Positions 26,564 to 36,829 of a stretch of 64,000 nt of DNA are shown piece after piece. Source of the DNA: Bacteroidota bacterium (lineage in GTDB: Bacteria > Bacteroidota > Bacteroidia > Chitinophagales > JADIYW01). The translations under genes and the position numbers were made by a program. The stretch's first letter is position 1. Every line of letters begins with the position of its first letter. The notes beneath the pieces are model-generated. The model saw nothing but the letters and a program-made list of their open reading frames with translations, did no database searches and was not told where the DNA came from. Location of the stretch: NCBI GenBank assembly GCA_028288625.1, contig JAQBNI010000074.1, forward strand, positions 1 to 64,000. The letters are read 5' to 3'.

Positions 26564-29356
26564 ATGAAAAATTTGAAAAACTGGCTGATAGCAATCGTAT
26601 TGCTTCCCTCCTTTGCATTAGCACAAAATGGAAAAATCTCCGGATTGATTATTGACAAAGTAACACAGGAATCACTCATCGGCGTGAATGTGTCTATTGA
26701 TCATTCTACTTTAGGAGCTACAACAGATATAGATGGAAAATATGAAATTACGGACCTCGCACCCGGAACATACAAAATCATATTCTCTTATATAGGTTAC
26801 ACAAATAAAAATGTAGAGCATATTGAAGTAACTGCAGATGGAACCACAACATTAAATGTCAATTTAGATCTTGCTGCTAATGAGTTATCAGAAGTTGAAA
26901 TTGTTGACTTTAAGAAAACAAATACAGAAACCGCAGTTTTGCTGGAATTAAGACAGGCATCACAAATTGCAAGTGGCATTTCTTCCCAGCAGATTTCCAG
27001 AACACTGGATCGTGATGCGGGACAAGTCGTAAGAAGAATTCCGGGAGTTTCCATCCTCGGAAATTTTGTAAATATCCGCGGGCTTAACCAGAGATACAAT
27101 ACTGTTTTATTAAACAATGCTGTAGCGCCCAGTGTCGAAGCAGATGTAAAATCTTTTTCATTTGATATTATTCCAAGTTCACAGTTAGACAGGATACTGG
27201 TTTTAAAAAGTCCCGCTGCGGATGCGATGGGAGATTTTGCAGGAGGCATCGTAAAAATATATACAAAGAGCTTGCCCGACAGCAACTACTGGTCGATAGG
27301 TTATAATACAACTTTCAGGACGGGAACTTCTTTCCAGCCGTTTTATAACCAGAAAAATGGCGCGCTATTTTTTGTTGGCGGAGATAAAGTTCACGAGATC
27401 CCGAAAGATTTTCCCTCTGATGTGCGGCAGGTAACAGATCTGAAACAACTGGAAGAAGTTTCGGGAAATTTAAACAACGATTGGTCAGTAAAGAAAAAAG
27501 CTTCCATTCCCGATCAGCGTTTTACGATCACGAAAGGTTCGCGGATTAAAACGGATAAATGTTTGATCGGGAATATCACTTCACTGAATTATACTTTGGC
27601 TAAACAAACCAATGATATTTTCCGTGCAGATTACAGCGCATATAACAATGCGGAAAATCATTCTTCACCCATCTATAATTATAATGCTAAGGAATACACC
27701 GATGCAGTTCGTGTGGGCGTGCTGCACAACTGGTCGTTCAAATTCAATAAGAAACATTATATCGAACTGGATAATCTCGCAAACGTAAACTCGAGTTCCC
27801 AATTTACCGATAGGACAGGCGAGAATTTTGCGAACCCGAGAATTGTGCACGACCGTTCTTATTACCAGTTATACCGTGGTGTGATCAGCAGCCAGGTTTC
27901 AGGTAAGCATATACTAACTCCTGAAGTCAACGTAATCGACTGGATGGCGAGTTACAGTCATTCTTACCGGAATGAGCCCGATTACAAACGCTATATCACA
28001 AACGTCGATACGATCAGTAAGGTAGAAAACATTTACGTGCCCAACCAGGTAAGCCCGGATTTCTTAGGTAGGTTCTTCTCTACTTTAAAAGAAAATCTAT
28101 ATTCCGGTGCTTTCAGTTATTCGCATAAGATCGGTTACAAAAAAGATAAGGCAATTATACCAACGATCTCTGTAGGCAGTTATGTTGAATATAAGAACAG
28201 GGATTTTAAGGCGAGAAATATCGGTTACATCTATGGCAATCCGTCAACTTTCGATCATAATTTATTGACGAACGGTATTGAGAATTTATTTCAACCACAA
28301 AATATAAACGCAACTACCGGAATAATTATGGATGAAAAAACAAGCAGCAGTGATTCCTATACTTCCAGCAATATTTTATCATCCGTATACGCTAACCTGG
28401 AAATGTCTGTAAAGAAAAAATTTAGATTAATTGCGGGATTGCGATACGAATATAATTTACAAAAGTTGAGATCTGTCGGAGAGCTCGGACCTGTAAATGT
28501 GAAACATCCGAAATCAAGTTTTTTGCCGTCACTCAACATGAGTTATAATTTTTCAGAAAAAATGTTGATGAGAGTAGCTTACGGAATCACCAACAACAAG
28601 CCCGAATTCAGGGAGATCGCGCCATTTGCATTTTATGATTTTAATAATGGGTATGTTTTTAAAGGAAATCCGGATCTCAATTATTGTACTATTCATAATG
28701 TTGATGTGAAATGGGAATTCTACCCGGGTATGGGCGAAGTCCTGAACGTAGGATTTTTTTACAAGCGTTTTAATAACCCTATAGAAGTGGTGAATATTGT
28801 TGGCGCCGACAGAACTTTTTCTTTCCAGAATGCAAAAAAAGCAGACACCTACGGCGCAGAAATTGAAGTAAAGAAAAACTTCAGAAGATCCGGAATAAAA
28901 TTTTTCAAAGATCTTGGTATTAACGTAAACGCGGCGTACATATTCAGCCGCGTAACATTAAATGATAAAAATAAGATCGGTCAGTCTGATAATCGTCCGT
29001 TGCAGGGACAAGCGCCGTATACTGTGAATGTGGGCATCTTTTATAATAACAAAGAAAAGGGTTTGCAATGGAACGTATTATACAATGTTACGGGCAAACG
29101 CATAGTATTTGTTGGCTTCGAAGACTACCCGGATGTTTACCAGATGCCGAAACACACAATCGATCTGAATGCATCTTACAATTTCAAAAAAGGCGTGGAG
29201 CTCACTCTTGGCGTCACTGATCTCCTCAATCAAAAAACAGTATTGATACAAGACGGCAACGGCGATAAAAAACTGGATATAAAAAAGGACCAGGTGATGC
29301 AGTCCTATAAAACAGGCACTTCGATTTCATTAGGCGTAAAATATACATTCAAATAA
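26564..29356 (+). CDS. TonB-dependent receptor with CarboxypepD-reg-like N-terminal domain
   Basis: Outer-membrane receptor, about 930 residues. It has a signal peptide (LIAIVLLPSFALA), a carboxypeptidase regulatory-like beta-sandwich (about 22-105, with GATTDIDGKYEITDLAPGTY), a plug domain containing VVRRIPGVSILGNFVNIRG, and a long beta-barrel ending in an aromatic Lys (GVKYTFK). No SusD gene is next to it; the partner is the lipoprotein 27 bp downstream. The start ATG 26564 directly follows a short CA dinucleotide run. The ligand cannot be told from the sequence. Confidence 0.9.
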   Translation: MKNLKNWLIAIVLLPSFALAQNGKISGLIIDKVTQESLIGVNVSIDHSTLGATTDIDGKYEITDLAPGTYKIIFSYIGYTNKNVEHIEVTADGTTTLNVNLDLAANELSEVEIVDFKKTNTETAVLLELRQASQIASGISSQQISRTLDRDAGQVVRRIPGVSILGNFVNIRGLNQRYNTVLLNNAVAPSVEADVKSFSFDIIPSSQLDRILVLKSPAADAMGDFAGGIVKIYTKSLPDSNYWSIGYNTTFRTGTSFQPFYNQKNGALFFVGGDKVHEIPKDFPSDVRQVTDLKQLEEVSGNLNNDWSVKKKASIPDQRFTITKGSRIKTDKCLIGNITSLNYTLAKQTNDIFRADYSAYNNAENHSSPIYNYNAKEYTDAVRVGVLHNWSFKFNKKHYIELDNLANVNSSSQFTDRTGENFANPRIVHDRSYYQLYRGVISSQVSGKHILTPEVNVIDWMASYSHSYRNEPDYKRYITNVDTISKVENIYVPNQVSPDFLGRFFSTLKENLYSGAFSYSHKIGYKKDKAIIPTISVGSYVEYKNRDFKARNIGYIYGNPSTFDHNLLTNGIENLFQPQNINATTGIIMDEKTSSSDSYTSSNILSSVYANLEMSVKKKFRLIAGLRYEYNLQKLRSVGELGPVNVKHPKSSFLPSLNMSYNFSEKMLMRVAYGITNNKPEFREIAPFAFYDFNNGYVFKGNPDLNYCTIHNVDVKWEFYPGMGEVLNVGFFYKRFNNPIEVVNIVGADRTFSFQNAKKADTYGAEIEVKKNFRRSGIKFFKDLGINVNAAYIFSRVTLNDKNKIGQSDNRPLQGQAPYTVNVGIFYNNKEKGLQWNVLYNVTGKRIVFVGFEDYPDVYQMPKHTIDLNASYNFKKGVELTLGVTDLLNQKTVLIQDGNGDKKLDIKKDQVMQSYKTGTSISLGVKYTFK

Positions 29357-29383
29357 TTAAGAACAATTAAACAAAAGAATTTT

Positions 29384-30910
29384 ATGAAAAAACAAATCAT
29401 TTTTGGCAAGAAAACGGCAAGTTGTATTGCTGTATTAGCGCTCGCCGCGTTAATGTTATCAGGCTGTTCGAAAACCAGCAATAACAATAATACAACGACG
29501 CCACCGACAACAAAGGGAACAAGAATCATTTCCGGTACTTTGAGTGGAAACATCATATGGTCGGCGGATACCGTTTATCAGTTAAGTGGTATTGTTCGCG
29601 TAGGAAGTGATAATTCTGTGGACGGATCGCAGATCACACAAACCGGTGTTCTAACAATTCCTGCGGGAACCGTAGTAGTTGGGTTACCTTCTACAAATCC
29701 TACAGAGATCCCGGGAACACTGATCATTCAGCGCGGAAGTAAAATTATGGCGGAAGGTACGTCAACAAATCCGATCGTATTTTCTTCTGCAAAATCTCCG
29801 GGTTTAAAACGTCCGGGTGACTGGGGCGGATTAGTGATCTGCGGTAAATCTGTCAACAACATTACAGGTGGAGCTGCGGAACTCGAAGGCGGTTACGGCG
29901 GCTATCATGGTGGTGCGGATGCGCATGATAATTCAGGGATCTTAAAATACGTGCGTATTGAATATGCAGGTTTCCCGATCCATCCAAACCAGGAAATTAA
30001 TTCACTAACAATGGCAAGCGTTGGTGATGGCACGACGATCAGTTATGTGCAGGCTTCTTACGGTGCCGATGATCAGTTTGAATGGTTTGGTGGAACAGTA
30101 AATTGCGATCACCTTATTGCATACAGAGGACAGGACGATGAATTCGATACAGATAACGGCTTCAGCGGTTATGTGCAATTCGGGTTGGGTATTCGTGATA
30201 ATAATATTGCAGATCAATCAGGATCAAATGCTTTTGAATCTGATAATGATGCAGCAGGAAGTTTAAATACACCCTTTACTTCCGCAATATTTTCTAACAT
30301 GACGATCATCGGACCAAAAGAATATTACAATACCTATTTGAATACAAATTTTGGTAATGGAGCACAGATCCGCAGAAGCTCTAAGATGAAAATTTACAAT
30401 TCATTTATTACAGGATATCCTGTTGGAATTTATATTGACGGAGGCGCGGGAAGCTCAGTTTCTTTTGCACAAGGCGGAGACATTGCAATTAAAAATACAG
30501 TATTAACAGGCGTACAGTATTGGGGCGGTAATGGTTTCGGTTCTGCGGGTTCATTGTACATAAATGCAACAACAGGTTTGGATTCCTTAACCAACCAGTT
30601 TCCTGCCTTACCAAGAGGCAGTGCATTTAAAACAACTTCCGGAAGCTTTGATGTGACTGCATGGTTTATGACACCTTCATTCAATAATACATTCTTACCC
30701 AAATGGCAGGATGCGGGAATCTCACCTTCCATATTTGAATTAGGAACACCAAATGTTTTACCAAATTCAGGTTCAATATTACTAAGCGGTTCTGACTATT
30801 CAGTTTTACCGTCTTTCTTTCAGCAAGTGGCTTATGTGGGTGCTTTCGGATCTGTTGACTGGACAACAGGTTGGACATTATGGGATCCAAACAGCAAAAA
30901 ATATTTCTAG
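29384..30910 (+). CDS. Surface lipoprotein with beta-helix-like repeats, partner of the TonB receptor
   Basis: 508 residues with a lipoprotein signal ending in MLSGC, then an Asn/Thr-rich linker. The mature part has repeated short beta-turn segments with Asn, Asp and Gly (PGDWGGLVICGKS, YVRIEYAGFPI, DQFEWFGGTVNCDHL), as in a right-handed parallel beta-helix. Similar lipoproteins occur beside TonB receptors that lack SusD. Function is unknown; ligand capture for the receptor is the natural inference from the 27-bp spacing. The transcript ends at the strong terminator at 30961-30986. Confidence 0.8.
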   Translation: MKKQIIFGKKTASCIAVLALAALMLSGCSKTSNNNNTTTPPTTKGTRIISGTLSGNIIWSADTVYQLSGIVRVGSDNSVDGSQITQTGVLTIPAGTVVVGLPSTNPTEIPGTLIIQRGSKIMAEGTSTNPIVFSSAKSPGLKRPGDWGGLVICGKSVNNITGGAAELEGGYGGYHGGADAHDNSGILKYVRIEYAGFPIHPNQEINSLTMASVGDGTTISYVQASYGADDQFEWFGGTVNCDHLIAYRGQDDEFDTDNGFSGYVQFGLGIRDNNIADQSGSNAFESDNDAAGSLNTPFTSAIFSNMTIIGPKEYYNTYLNTNFGNGAQIRRSSKMKIYNSFITGYPVGIYIDGGAGSSVSFAQGGDIAIKNTVLTGVQYWGGNGFGSAGSLYINATTGLDSLTNQFPALPRGSAFKTTSGSFDVTAWFMTPSFNNTFLPKWQDAGISPSIFELGTPNVLPNSGSILLSGSDYSVLPSFFQQVAYVGAFGSVDWTTGWTLWDPNSKKYF

Positions 30911-30960
30911 CAACACCTTTTTTGCCGATGTGTGTAAACGGCAATTATCATCTGTGTGTG

Positions 30961-30986
30961 ACCCCGGTTTTTTACCGGGGTTTTTT
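30961..30986 (+). terminator. Intrinsic terminator after the receptor/lipoprotein operon
   Basis: ACCCCGGT, 5-nt loop, ACCGGGGT: a perfect 8-bp stem followed by a run of six T counting the last stem base. Confidence 0.85.
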
Positions 30987-31068
30987 AATTTCAATACTCA
31001 CAATAAATGCACGCAGTGATTTATATTTACATTGTAACCGGACATTTTTTTTAAAGACTATTCAGGTT

Positions 31069-31095
31069 CCCGATGCTCGACACATCGGGTTTTTT
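31069..31095 (+). terminator. Second intrinsic terminator upstream of the M23 gene
   Basis: CCCGATG, 7-nt loop, CATCGGG: a 7-bp stem followed by TTTTTT. It sits 83 nt after the first terminator, with no gene between. It may be a backup terminator or the end of a small RNA transcribed from within 30987-31068. Confidence 0.7.
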
Positions 31096-31185
31096 ATTTA
31101 ATGAAACCATTCAGTGATATAATTCACAGCTCGGTGATAAATAATGTACACATGATCATCATAATAAGATATAACTTTATTGTTA

Positions 31186-34100
31186 ATGAAAGTCTATATA
31201 AAAATCTGCATCTCCCTATTTCTGCTGTTCAACGCTTTTACACTTACCGTTTTAGCGCAACATAAAATTCCCGTCCCCGAAGTGAGTAACGAATATTCTT
31301 TTAAAAATAACGACGGACAACATCCTTGTATTACACCATCCGAATATTTATTTATTGAAAAGGAAATTGCAGAAAATTGCAGGCTGTTGCATATTAATAA
31401 CACGGTTCAGCATCGTCCTTTGTCAACAGCTCTCAATTGGCCGCTGAGAGCAGCTGCCGGTCTTACAAACTGCAGCTATTATGCAATTACCGCACATGTG
31501 GATCAGGATCCTGCTGCAGGAACATTTAAGGATTATAATTGCGGCTCCATTGCGTATGATACACATACAGGAACAGATATAGCAATATATCCTTTTAGTT
31601 TTTTGATGATGGATAACAACCAGGTGGAAGTTATTGCAGCAGCAGCAGGTACCATCGTTGGAAGGGCAGATGGAAACTTTGACAGGAACTGCAGCTCCAA
31701 TAATTTACCTGCGAATTATATTATCGTCCAGCACGCCGATGGTTCCAACGCGTTGTACTGGCACATGAAAAAAAATTCTGTTACTTCTAAAATTGTGGGT
31801 CAGACTGTTGCTGCGGGAGAATATCTTGGTGTTGTTGGAAGTTCAGGAAGTGCTTCCGGTCCGCATTTGCATTTTGAAGTATGGACGGGAAATACGGTGA
31901 GTACGATGATCGATCCTTTTTCGGGAACTTGTAATCTTATAAATGCTTCTACATGGTGGGCTTCACAGAAACCATATACCGAGCCGTCTGTTTTAAAAGC
32001 ATCTGTTCATACTACTGATGTTGTTTTTCCAGGTTGTCCCACTACAGAAACGTCGAACGAAAGTACTTCTTACACCATTCCGTTCCAGGGTTCAGGGTTG
32101 CCGCCAAATGCTGCCAAATTTTATATTTTTCTCCGGAATGAAACTTCCGGACTTGTTGCAAATATGAGTATTCTGAATCCGAACAGCACCGTGTTTACAA
32201 GCTGGTCTATTACCAGCAGCGTATCGCACGTCAGCAGCTATTGGGGTTGGACAAAAAATTTACCACTCACCGCAGGAACATATACTTTTAAAGCCGTGTA
32301 TAATGGAATTACTTGTTCTCAAACATTTGATATCATCACATCAGGGTGTGTTGCTACCATTACAGCAAGCGGACCAACAACATTTTGTCAGGGCGATTCT
32401 GTTATATTAACTGCAAGCACAGGCGCTTCTTATTTGTGGAGTAACGGTCTGACCACAAAAAGTATTACGGTAAAAACTGCAGCAAGTTATACGGTAAAGG
32501 TCACTTGTCAGGATGCAAGTTCAGCTACATCTGCTGCAACTGTGGTGACCGTTAATTCATTGCCAACTGCAACAATTAGTACTTCGGGTTCTACAACATT
32601 TTGTCAGGGTGATTCTGTGATACTGACCTCAACTGTTGGTAGTTCATATTTGTGGAGTAACGGATCAACAACGAGAAGTATCACTTTAAAGACTGCAGGA
32701 AATTATTCTGTGAAAGTGACAGGCGCGAACGGATGTTCCGCGACTTCATCGATTACTTCTGTTATAGTAAATTCATTGCCCACTGCAACAATCAGTACTT
32801 CGGGTTCTACAACTTTTTGTCAGGGCGATTCAGTGATACTAACTTCAAGTATCGGCAACTCTTATTTGTGGAGTAACGGATCAACAACGAGAAGTATCAC
32901 TGTAAAAACTGCAGGAAATTATTCTGTAAAAGTGACAGCTGCAAACGGATGTTCCGCAACTTCATCGATTACTTCTGTTATAGTAAATTCATTGCCCACT
33001 GCAACAATCAGCACTTCCGGTTCTACAACATTTTGCCAGGGTGATTCTGTAATACTAACTTCAACTGTAGGCAGTTCCTATTTATGGAGTAACGGATCAA
33101 CATCGCGAAGCATTACTGTAAAGACTGCAGGAAATTATTCTGTAAAAGTAACAGGCGCGAACGGATGCTCAGCAACTTCCGCGATCACATCAGTTATAAT
33201 AAATTCATTGCCCACTGCAACAATCAGTGCATCGGGCAGTACAACTTTTTGTCAGGGGGATTCTGTGATACTGACCTCAAGTGTAGGCAGTTCTTATTTA
33301 TGGAGTAACGGATCAACATCGAGAAGTATCACTGTAAAGACTGCAGGAAATTATTCTGTGAAAGTGACAGGCGCGAACGGATGTTCAGCAACTTCATCGA
33401 TTACTTCTGTTATAGTAAATTCATTACCCACTGCAACGATTAGTACTTCGGGTTCTACAACTTTTTGCCAGGGTGATTCTGTGATACTGACCTCAACTGT
33501 TGGTAGTTCATATTTGTGGAGTAACGGATCAACATCACGAAGCATCACTGTAAAAACTGCAGGAAATTATTCAGTGAAAGTAACGGGTGCGAATGGATGT
33601 TCAGCAACGTCAGCAATTACTACTGTTACCGTTAATTCATCACCCACTGCAACAATCAGCACTTCCGGTTCTACAACATTTTGCCAAGGTGATTCTGTGA
33701 TACTGACCTCAACTGTTGGTAGTTCATATTTGTGGAGTAATGGATTAACATCGAGAAGTATCACTGTAAAAACTGCAGGAAATTATTCTGTAAAAGTAAC
33801 AGCTCCGAATGGATGTTCCGCAACATCGGCGATCACAACGGTTACCGTTAATTCATTACCAACTGCTACAATAAGCACTTCGGGTTCTACCACTTTTTGT
33901 CAGGGCGATTCTGTGATATTGACATCAAGTGTAGGCAGTTCTTATTTATGGAGTAATGCATCAACATCGCGAAGCATTACCGTAAAAACTGCAGGAAATT
34001 ATTCTGTGAAAGTAACAGGTGCGAACGGATGTTCAGCAACTTCCGCGATCACATCAGTTATAGTAAATTCATTGCCAACTGCAACAATAAGCGCTTCGGG

Positions 34101-34779
34101 TTCTACAACATTTTGCCAGGGCGATTCTGTGATACTCACTTCAAGTGTAGGAAGTTCTTATTTATGGAGTAATGCATCAACATCGCGAAGCATCACTGTA
34201 AAAATTGCAGGAAATTTTTCTGTGAAAGTAACAGATGCGAACGGATGTTCAGCAACTTCAGCAATTACAACGGTTGTCATCCATCTACCGCAAAACGGCT
34301 TATCCATACAGTTAAGAAATGATACTTTATTCACACCATATAACGCAACAAACTATTGGTATTTAACGGGCACATCTGCGCCTTTTGATTCAGGATCATA
34401 TTACAAATGCAGACAAACGGGAAATTATTTTGCTGAAGGAAGAGATGTAAACGGATGCCTCGCGACTAGTGTAGCTCTATTTGTAAATTGTGATCTTACA
34501 GGTATTATTGTAAAATCAAATGAGTCTCAATTGAATGTTTATCCAAATCCTGCAAACAGTATATTGAATATTGATTGGACAAACACAGAAAATGATGACT
34601 ATTCGTTTGTTTTAATAAATTCATTGGGACAAATGGTGATCAATGAAAAAGAAAATATCATCAATAATTCTCTGCACAAAATTATTTCTACCGGCGAGCT
34701 TTCTGATGGGATATATATTCTTATTATAGAATCCAAAAAGATGAGGAAGACTATAAAAGTGAATAAGCTTACTCAATAA
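31186..34779 (+). CDS. Secreted M23 peptidase with nine 72-residue repeats and a type IX sorting domain
   Basis: About 1,197 residues. Order: signal peptide (ending TLTVLAQ); an LytM/M23 zinc peptidase (about 90-265) with HTGTDIAIYPF, the active-site region YWHMKKN and GPHLHFEVW; a domain of unclear type (about 270-380); nine tandem modules starting near 385 that each contain TTFCQGDSVILT, YLWSN and GCSATS; a diverged tenth module; and a type IX C-terminal sorting domain (LNVYPNPANSILNIDW to the end). The protein is probably exported and attached to the surface. ATG 31186 is chosen over TTG 31180. The peptidase motifs are intact, so peptidoglycan or protein cleavage is possible. Confidence 0.88.
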   Translation: MKVYIKICISLFLLFNAFTLTVLAQHKIPVPEVSNEYSFKNNDGQHPCITPSEYLFIEKEIAENCRLLHINNTVQHRPLSTALNWPLRAAAGLTNCSYYAITAHVDQDPAAGTFKDYNCGSIAYDTHTGTDIAIYPFSFLMMDNNQVEVIAAAAGTIVGRADGNFDRNCSSNNLPANYIIVQHADGSNALYWHMKKNSVTSKIVGQTVAAGEYLGVVGSSGSASGPHLHFEVWTGNTVSTMIDPFSGTCNLINASTWWASQKPYTEPSVLKASVHTTDVVFPGCPTTETSNESTSYTIPFQGSGLPPNAAKFYIFLRNETSGLVANMSILNPNSTVFTSWSITSSVSHVSSYWGWTKNLPLTAGTYTFKAVYNGITCSQTFDIITSGCVATITASGPTTFCQGDSVILTASTGASYLWSNGLTTKSITVKTAASYTVKVTCQDASSATSAATVVTVNSLPTATISTSGSTTFCQGDSVILTSTVGSSYLWSNGSTTRSITLKTAGNYSVKVTGANGCSATSSITSVIVNSLPTATISTSGSTTFCQGDSVILTSSIGNSYLWSNGSTTRSITVKTAGNYSVKVTAANGCSATSSITSVIVNSLPTATISTSGSTTFCQGDSVILTSTVGSSYLWSNGSTSRSITVKTAGNYSVKVTGANGCSATSAITSVIINSLPTATISASGSTTFCQGDSVILTSSVGSSYLWSNGSTSRSITVKTAGNYSVKVTGANGCSATSSITSVIVNSLPTATISTSGSTTFCQGDSVILTSTVGSSYLWSNGSTSRSITVKTAGNYSVKVTGANGCSATSAITTVTVNSSPTATISTSGSTTFCQGDSVILTSTVGSSYLWSNGLTSRSITVKTAGNYSVKVTAPNGCSATSAITTVTVNSLPTATISTSGSTTFCQGDSVILTSSVGSSYLWSNASTSRSITVKTAGNYSVKVTGANGCSATSAITSVIVNSLPTATISASGSTTFCQGDSVILTSSVGSSYLWSNASTSRSITVKIAGNFSVKVTDANGCSATSAITTVVIHLPQNGLSIQLRNDTLFTPYNATNYWYLTGTSAPFDSGSYYKCRQTGNYFAEGRDVNGCLATSVALFVNCDLTGIIVKSNESQLNVYPNPANSILNIDWTNTENDDYSFVLINSLGQMVINEKENIINNSLHKIISTGELSDGIYILIIESKKMRKTIKVNKLTQ
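32340..34285 (+). repeat. Nine tandem 216-bp coding repeats
   Basis: Copies are 216 bp apart (for example 32569 and 32785) and encode 72 residues each. The first copy is diverged and the inner ones are nearly identical at DNA level, with copies alternating between two versions (STVGSS and SSVGSS). Homogenisation by recombination is likely, and copy number could vary or be misassembled. Confidence 0.85.
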
Positions 34780-34858
34780 GATTCACGATCCATGCTAATC
34801 TATGAATTATCCTCTGCCGTAATGATGGATATATTCATATTTTTTCTAATTTTAAGAC

Positions 34859-35779
34859 ATGAAAAAAATATTAAAAGCGATAACCGTCATATTGCTATTG
34901 TTGATTGTAGCGTTCTTTGCTTTGAAAAAAGCGGATATTCCCTTGCAGGATTTAAAAACGAAGTATTGCAATTCGGAATCCAAATTTATTCAAATCGACA
35001 GCATGAATGTACACTACAGGATAGAAGGAGACGGGAAGCCGATCGTTCTTATTCATGGTACAGGGGCTTGCCTTCAAAGCTGGGATGAATGGACCGACAC
35101 ATTGAAAAAATATTATAAAGTTGTTCGTCTCGATATGCCGGGTTTTGGACTTACCGGTCCGCGTGGAGATAAAGATTATTCCATAAAAAGATATGTCTCT
35201 TTTTTAGATGAGTTTTTAAAAGCGAAAGGAATAGATTCCTTTGCTCTTGCAGGAAATTCTTTGGGAGGAGAAATTGCCTGGAATTACGCTGCTGCTTTTC
35301 CCGGTAAGGTTACACATCTTATTTTAGTAGATCCGGGTGGTTTTTACCTGGATAAAAATGAGCATCCTTTTTCGGTTTTTGCTTTGGCCAAGCATAAATG
35401 GTTTGCAGAGATCGTTGGTAAATTGGATACGAGAATATTGGTGAAGCGTACACTGAACGATGTATTTTATGATGATTCAAAGATCACACCGGAGAAGATT
35501 GATATGTACCATGACATGAGTTTAAGAGCCGGCAACAGGCAGGCATTCACAGACAGGGTCCAATTAATCGGTAAAGAAAAATTAGCGGATGTATCCACTA
35601 TAAAATCAAAAACGTTGTTGATGTGGGGAAAGGAAGATCAACTGATCAACATCTCGCTTGCAGAGCATTTTAAGTCGATCCCGGGTGTAGAAAATTTAAT
35701 ATATGAAAAAGTAGGACACTCTCCGCAGGAAGAAATTCCACAGCGGTCCGTACAGGATGCAATGAACTTTATACACTAA
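34859..35779 (+). CDS. Membrane-anchored alpha/beta hydrolase
   Basis: 306 residues with an N-terminal signal anchor (about 5-22) and no lipobox, so it is probably held in the inner membrane facing the periplasm. Motifs are LIHGTGACLQSWD (oxyanion hole), nucleophile GNSLGGEIAW, the acid in WGKEDQLIN and catalytic His in VGHSPQEEIP. The substrate is unknown. It is similar in layout to many epoxide hydrolase- or haloalkane dehalogenase-like hydrolases, but nothing in the sequence fixes the substrate. Confidence 0.82.
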   Translation: MKKILKAITVILLLLIVAFFALKKADIPLQDLKTKYCNSESKFIQIDSMNVHYRIEGDGKPIVLIHGTGACLQSWDEWTDTLKKYYKVVRLDMPGFGLTGPRGDKDYSIKRYVSFLDEFLKAKGIDSFALAGNSLGGEIAWNYAAAFPGKVTHLILVDPGGFYLDKNEHPFSVFALAKHKWFAEIVGKLDTRILVKRTLNDVFYDDSKITPEKIDMYHDMSLRAGNRQAFTDRVQLIGKEKLADVSTIKSKTLLMWGKEDQLINISLAEHFKSIPGVENLIYEKVGHSPQEEIPQRSVQDAMNFIH

Positions 35780-35850
35780 ATTGGGTTTTTATTATCAATT
35801 TTGGAGATTGGTATGATTATTGAAAGCTATAAACAAATTAAATTAATTAT

Positions 35851-36810
35851 ATGAAAAGAATCATCAGTTTACTACTACTTACAGGCTTACTGACTTACTC
35901 GGTATCAAACGTGCAGGCAGGAACTGTACCTATTACTTCAACTAATCTTTCTCCCGCCTTAAAATCGATAATAGAAAATGTTAAAAAGGAATGTGGTTTA
36001 AATCCTACCCAAACAACAAAGTTTACAAACGACTATGTAACTTTTTTGAATGAAAACGCGAAGCCGAACGCTGATACAAGAAAATTGCTTTTTGATGCAG
36101 GTGGGAGCTTCAGGAGTTATTTAAATGACGGACAGTTTACAAAGTTGATGGAAATGATCAAGGCAGGGAAATTGGATCCGGCAAAAGCAGCCGGTTCGGT
36201 AACACCTTCCAAAGCAGCTGCTCCTCCTCAGAAATATACTGAAACAGCATTGCCAAAAACAATCTATGTGCAATCACATGTAGCGAGTCTTTTTAAGCAG
36301 CTTACTCCATTCATGAATGTAACTCAGGAACAAAGCACGAAAGCTACGCCGATATTACAGGAATATGACAGGAGAATTACGGGGATTAAAAATAATGGCG
36401 GAAACTTTCAGGCTCCTCTTGATGCATTGAATGCGGAGACTGCTTCAAAACTAAAAGCTATTTTGAACGATGACCAAATGGCGAAATTGGTTCTGGCAGT
36501 TCAAATGCAGGAAAATATTTTATTAGGGACAAACTTATCTCCAAGTCAGAAAGAGTTTCTTTCCAAGTTACGTACACAATACAATTTAAATGATGTTCAA
36601 ACCATGGCAGTAATACTGGTAATGGTACAGGGAAAAGTAAGAGGTGATGCAATTAACCAGATGGCAAAAACAAATCCGCAGGGTGCAGCACAGGAACTTG
36701 GTAAATTGATGCAGGATCTCGACGTGCAATTGAAATCTTCGCTGTCGGCAGATCAATACGCAAAATTAAAATCTGATATAGAGAAATTGATAAAGGGTCA
36801 GAAACTATAA
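35851..36810 (+). CDS. Secreted helical protein with three related modules
   Basis: 319 residues with a signal peptide ending near VSNVQA. The mature part is nearly all helical and contains three related modules of about 90 residues: LSPALKSIIENVKKECGLNP..., PFMNVTQEQSTKATPILQEY... and SPSQKEFLSKLRTQYNLND.... Each has a late hallmark of the type LNDxQxxKLxxxI (YLNDGQFTKL, ILNDDQMAKL, SLSADQYAKL). The repeat resembles the LTxxQ helices of Spy/CpxP-like periplasmic proteins, but I cannot assign it. A Pro/Ala-rich linker is near residue 115. It is a single gene ending at the bidirectional terminator 36830-36859. Confidence 0.72.
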   Translation: MKRIISLLLLTGLLTYSVSNVQAGTVPITSTNLSPALKSIIENVKKECGLNPTQTTKFTNDYVTFLNENAKPNADTRKLLFDAGGSFRSYLNDGQFTKLMEMIKAGKLDPAKAAGSVTPSKAAAPPQKYTETALPKTIYVQSHVASLFKQLTPFMNVTQEQSTKATPILQEYDRRITGIKNNGGNFQAPLDALNAETASKLKAILNDDQMAKLVLAVQMQENILLGTNLSPSQKEFLSKLRTQYNLNDVQTMAVILVMVQGKVRGDAINQMAKTNPQGAAQELGKLMQDLDVQLKSSLSADQYAKLKSDIEKLIKGQKL

Positions 36811-36829
36811 CAACATAAAAAATTTATAC

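Noticed and set aside
33351-33764. 65-residue minus-strand frames in the repeat region
   Set aside because: They recur with the 216-bp repeat and are shadows of it.
32340-34285. Possible CRISPR or non-coding tandem array
   Set aside because: The 216-bp period is a multiple of three, lies in one open frame and encodes a repeated protein module; no short repeats with unique spacers are present.
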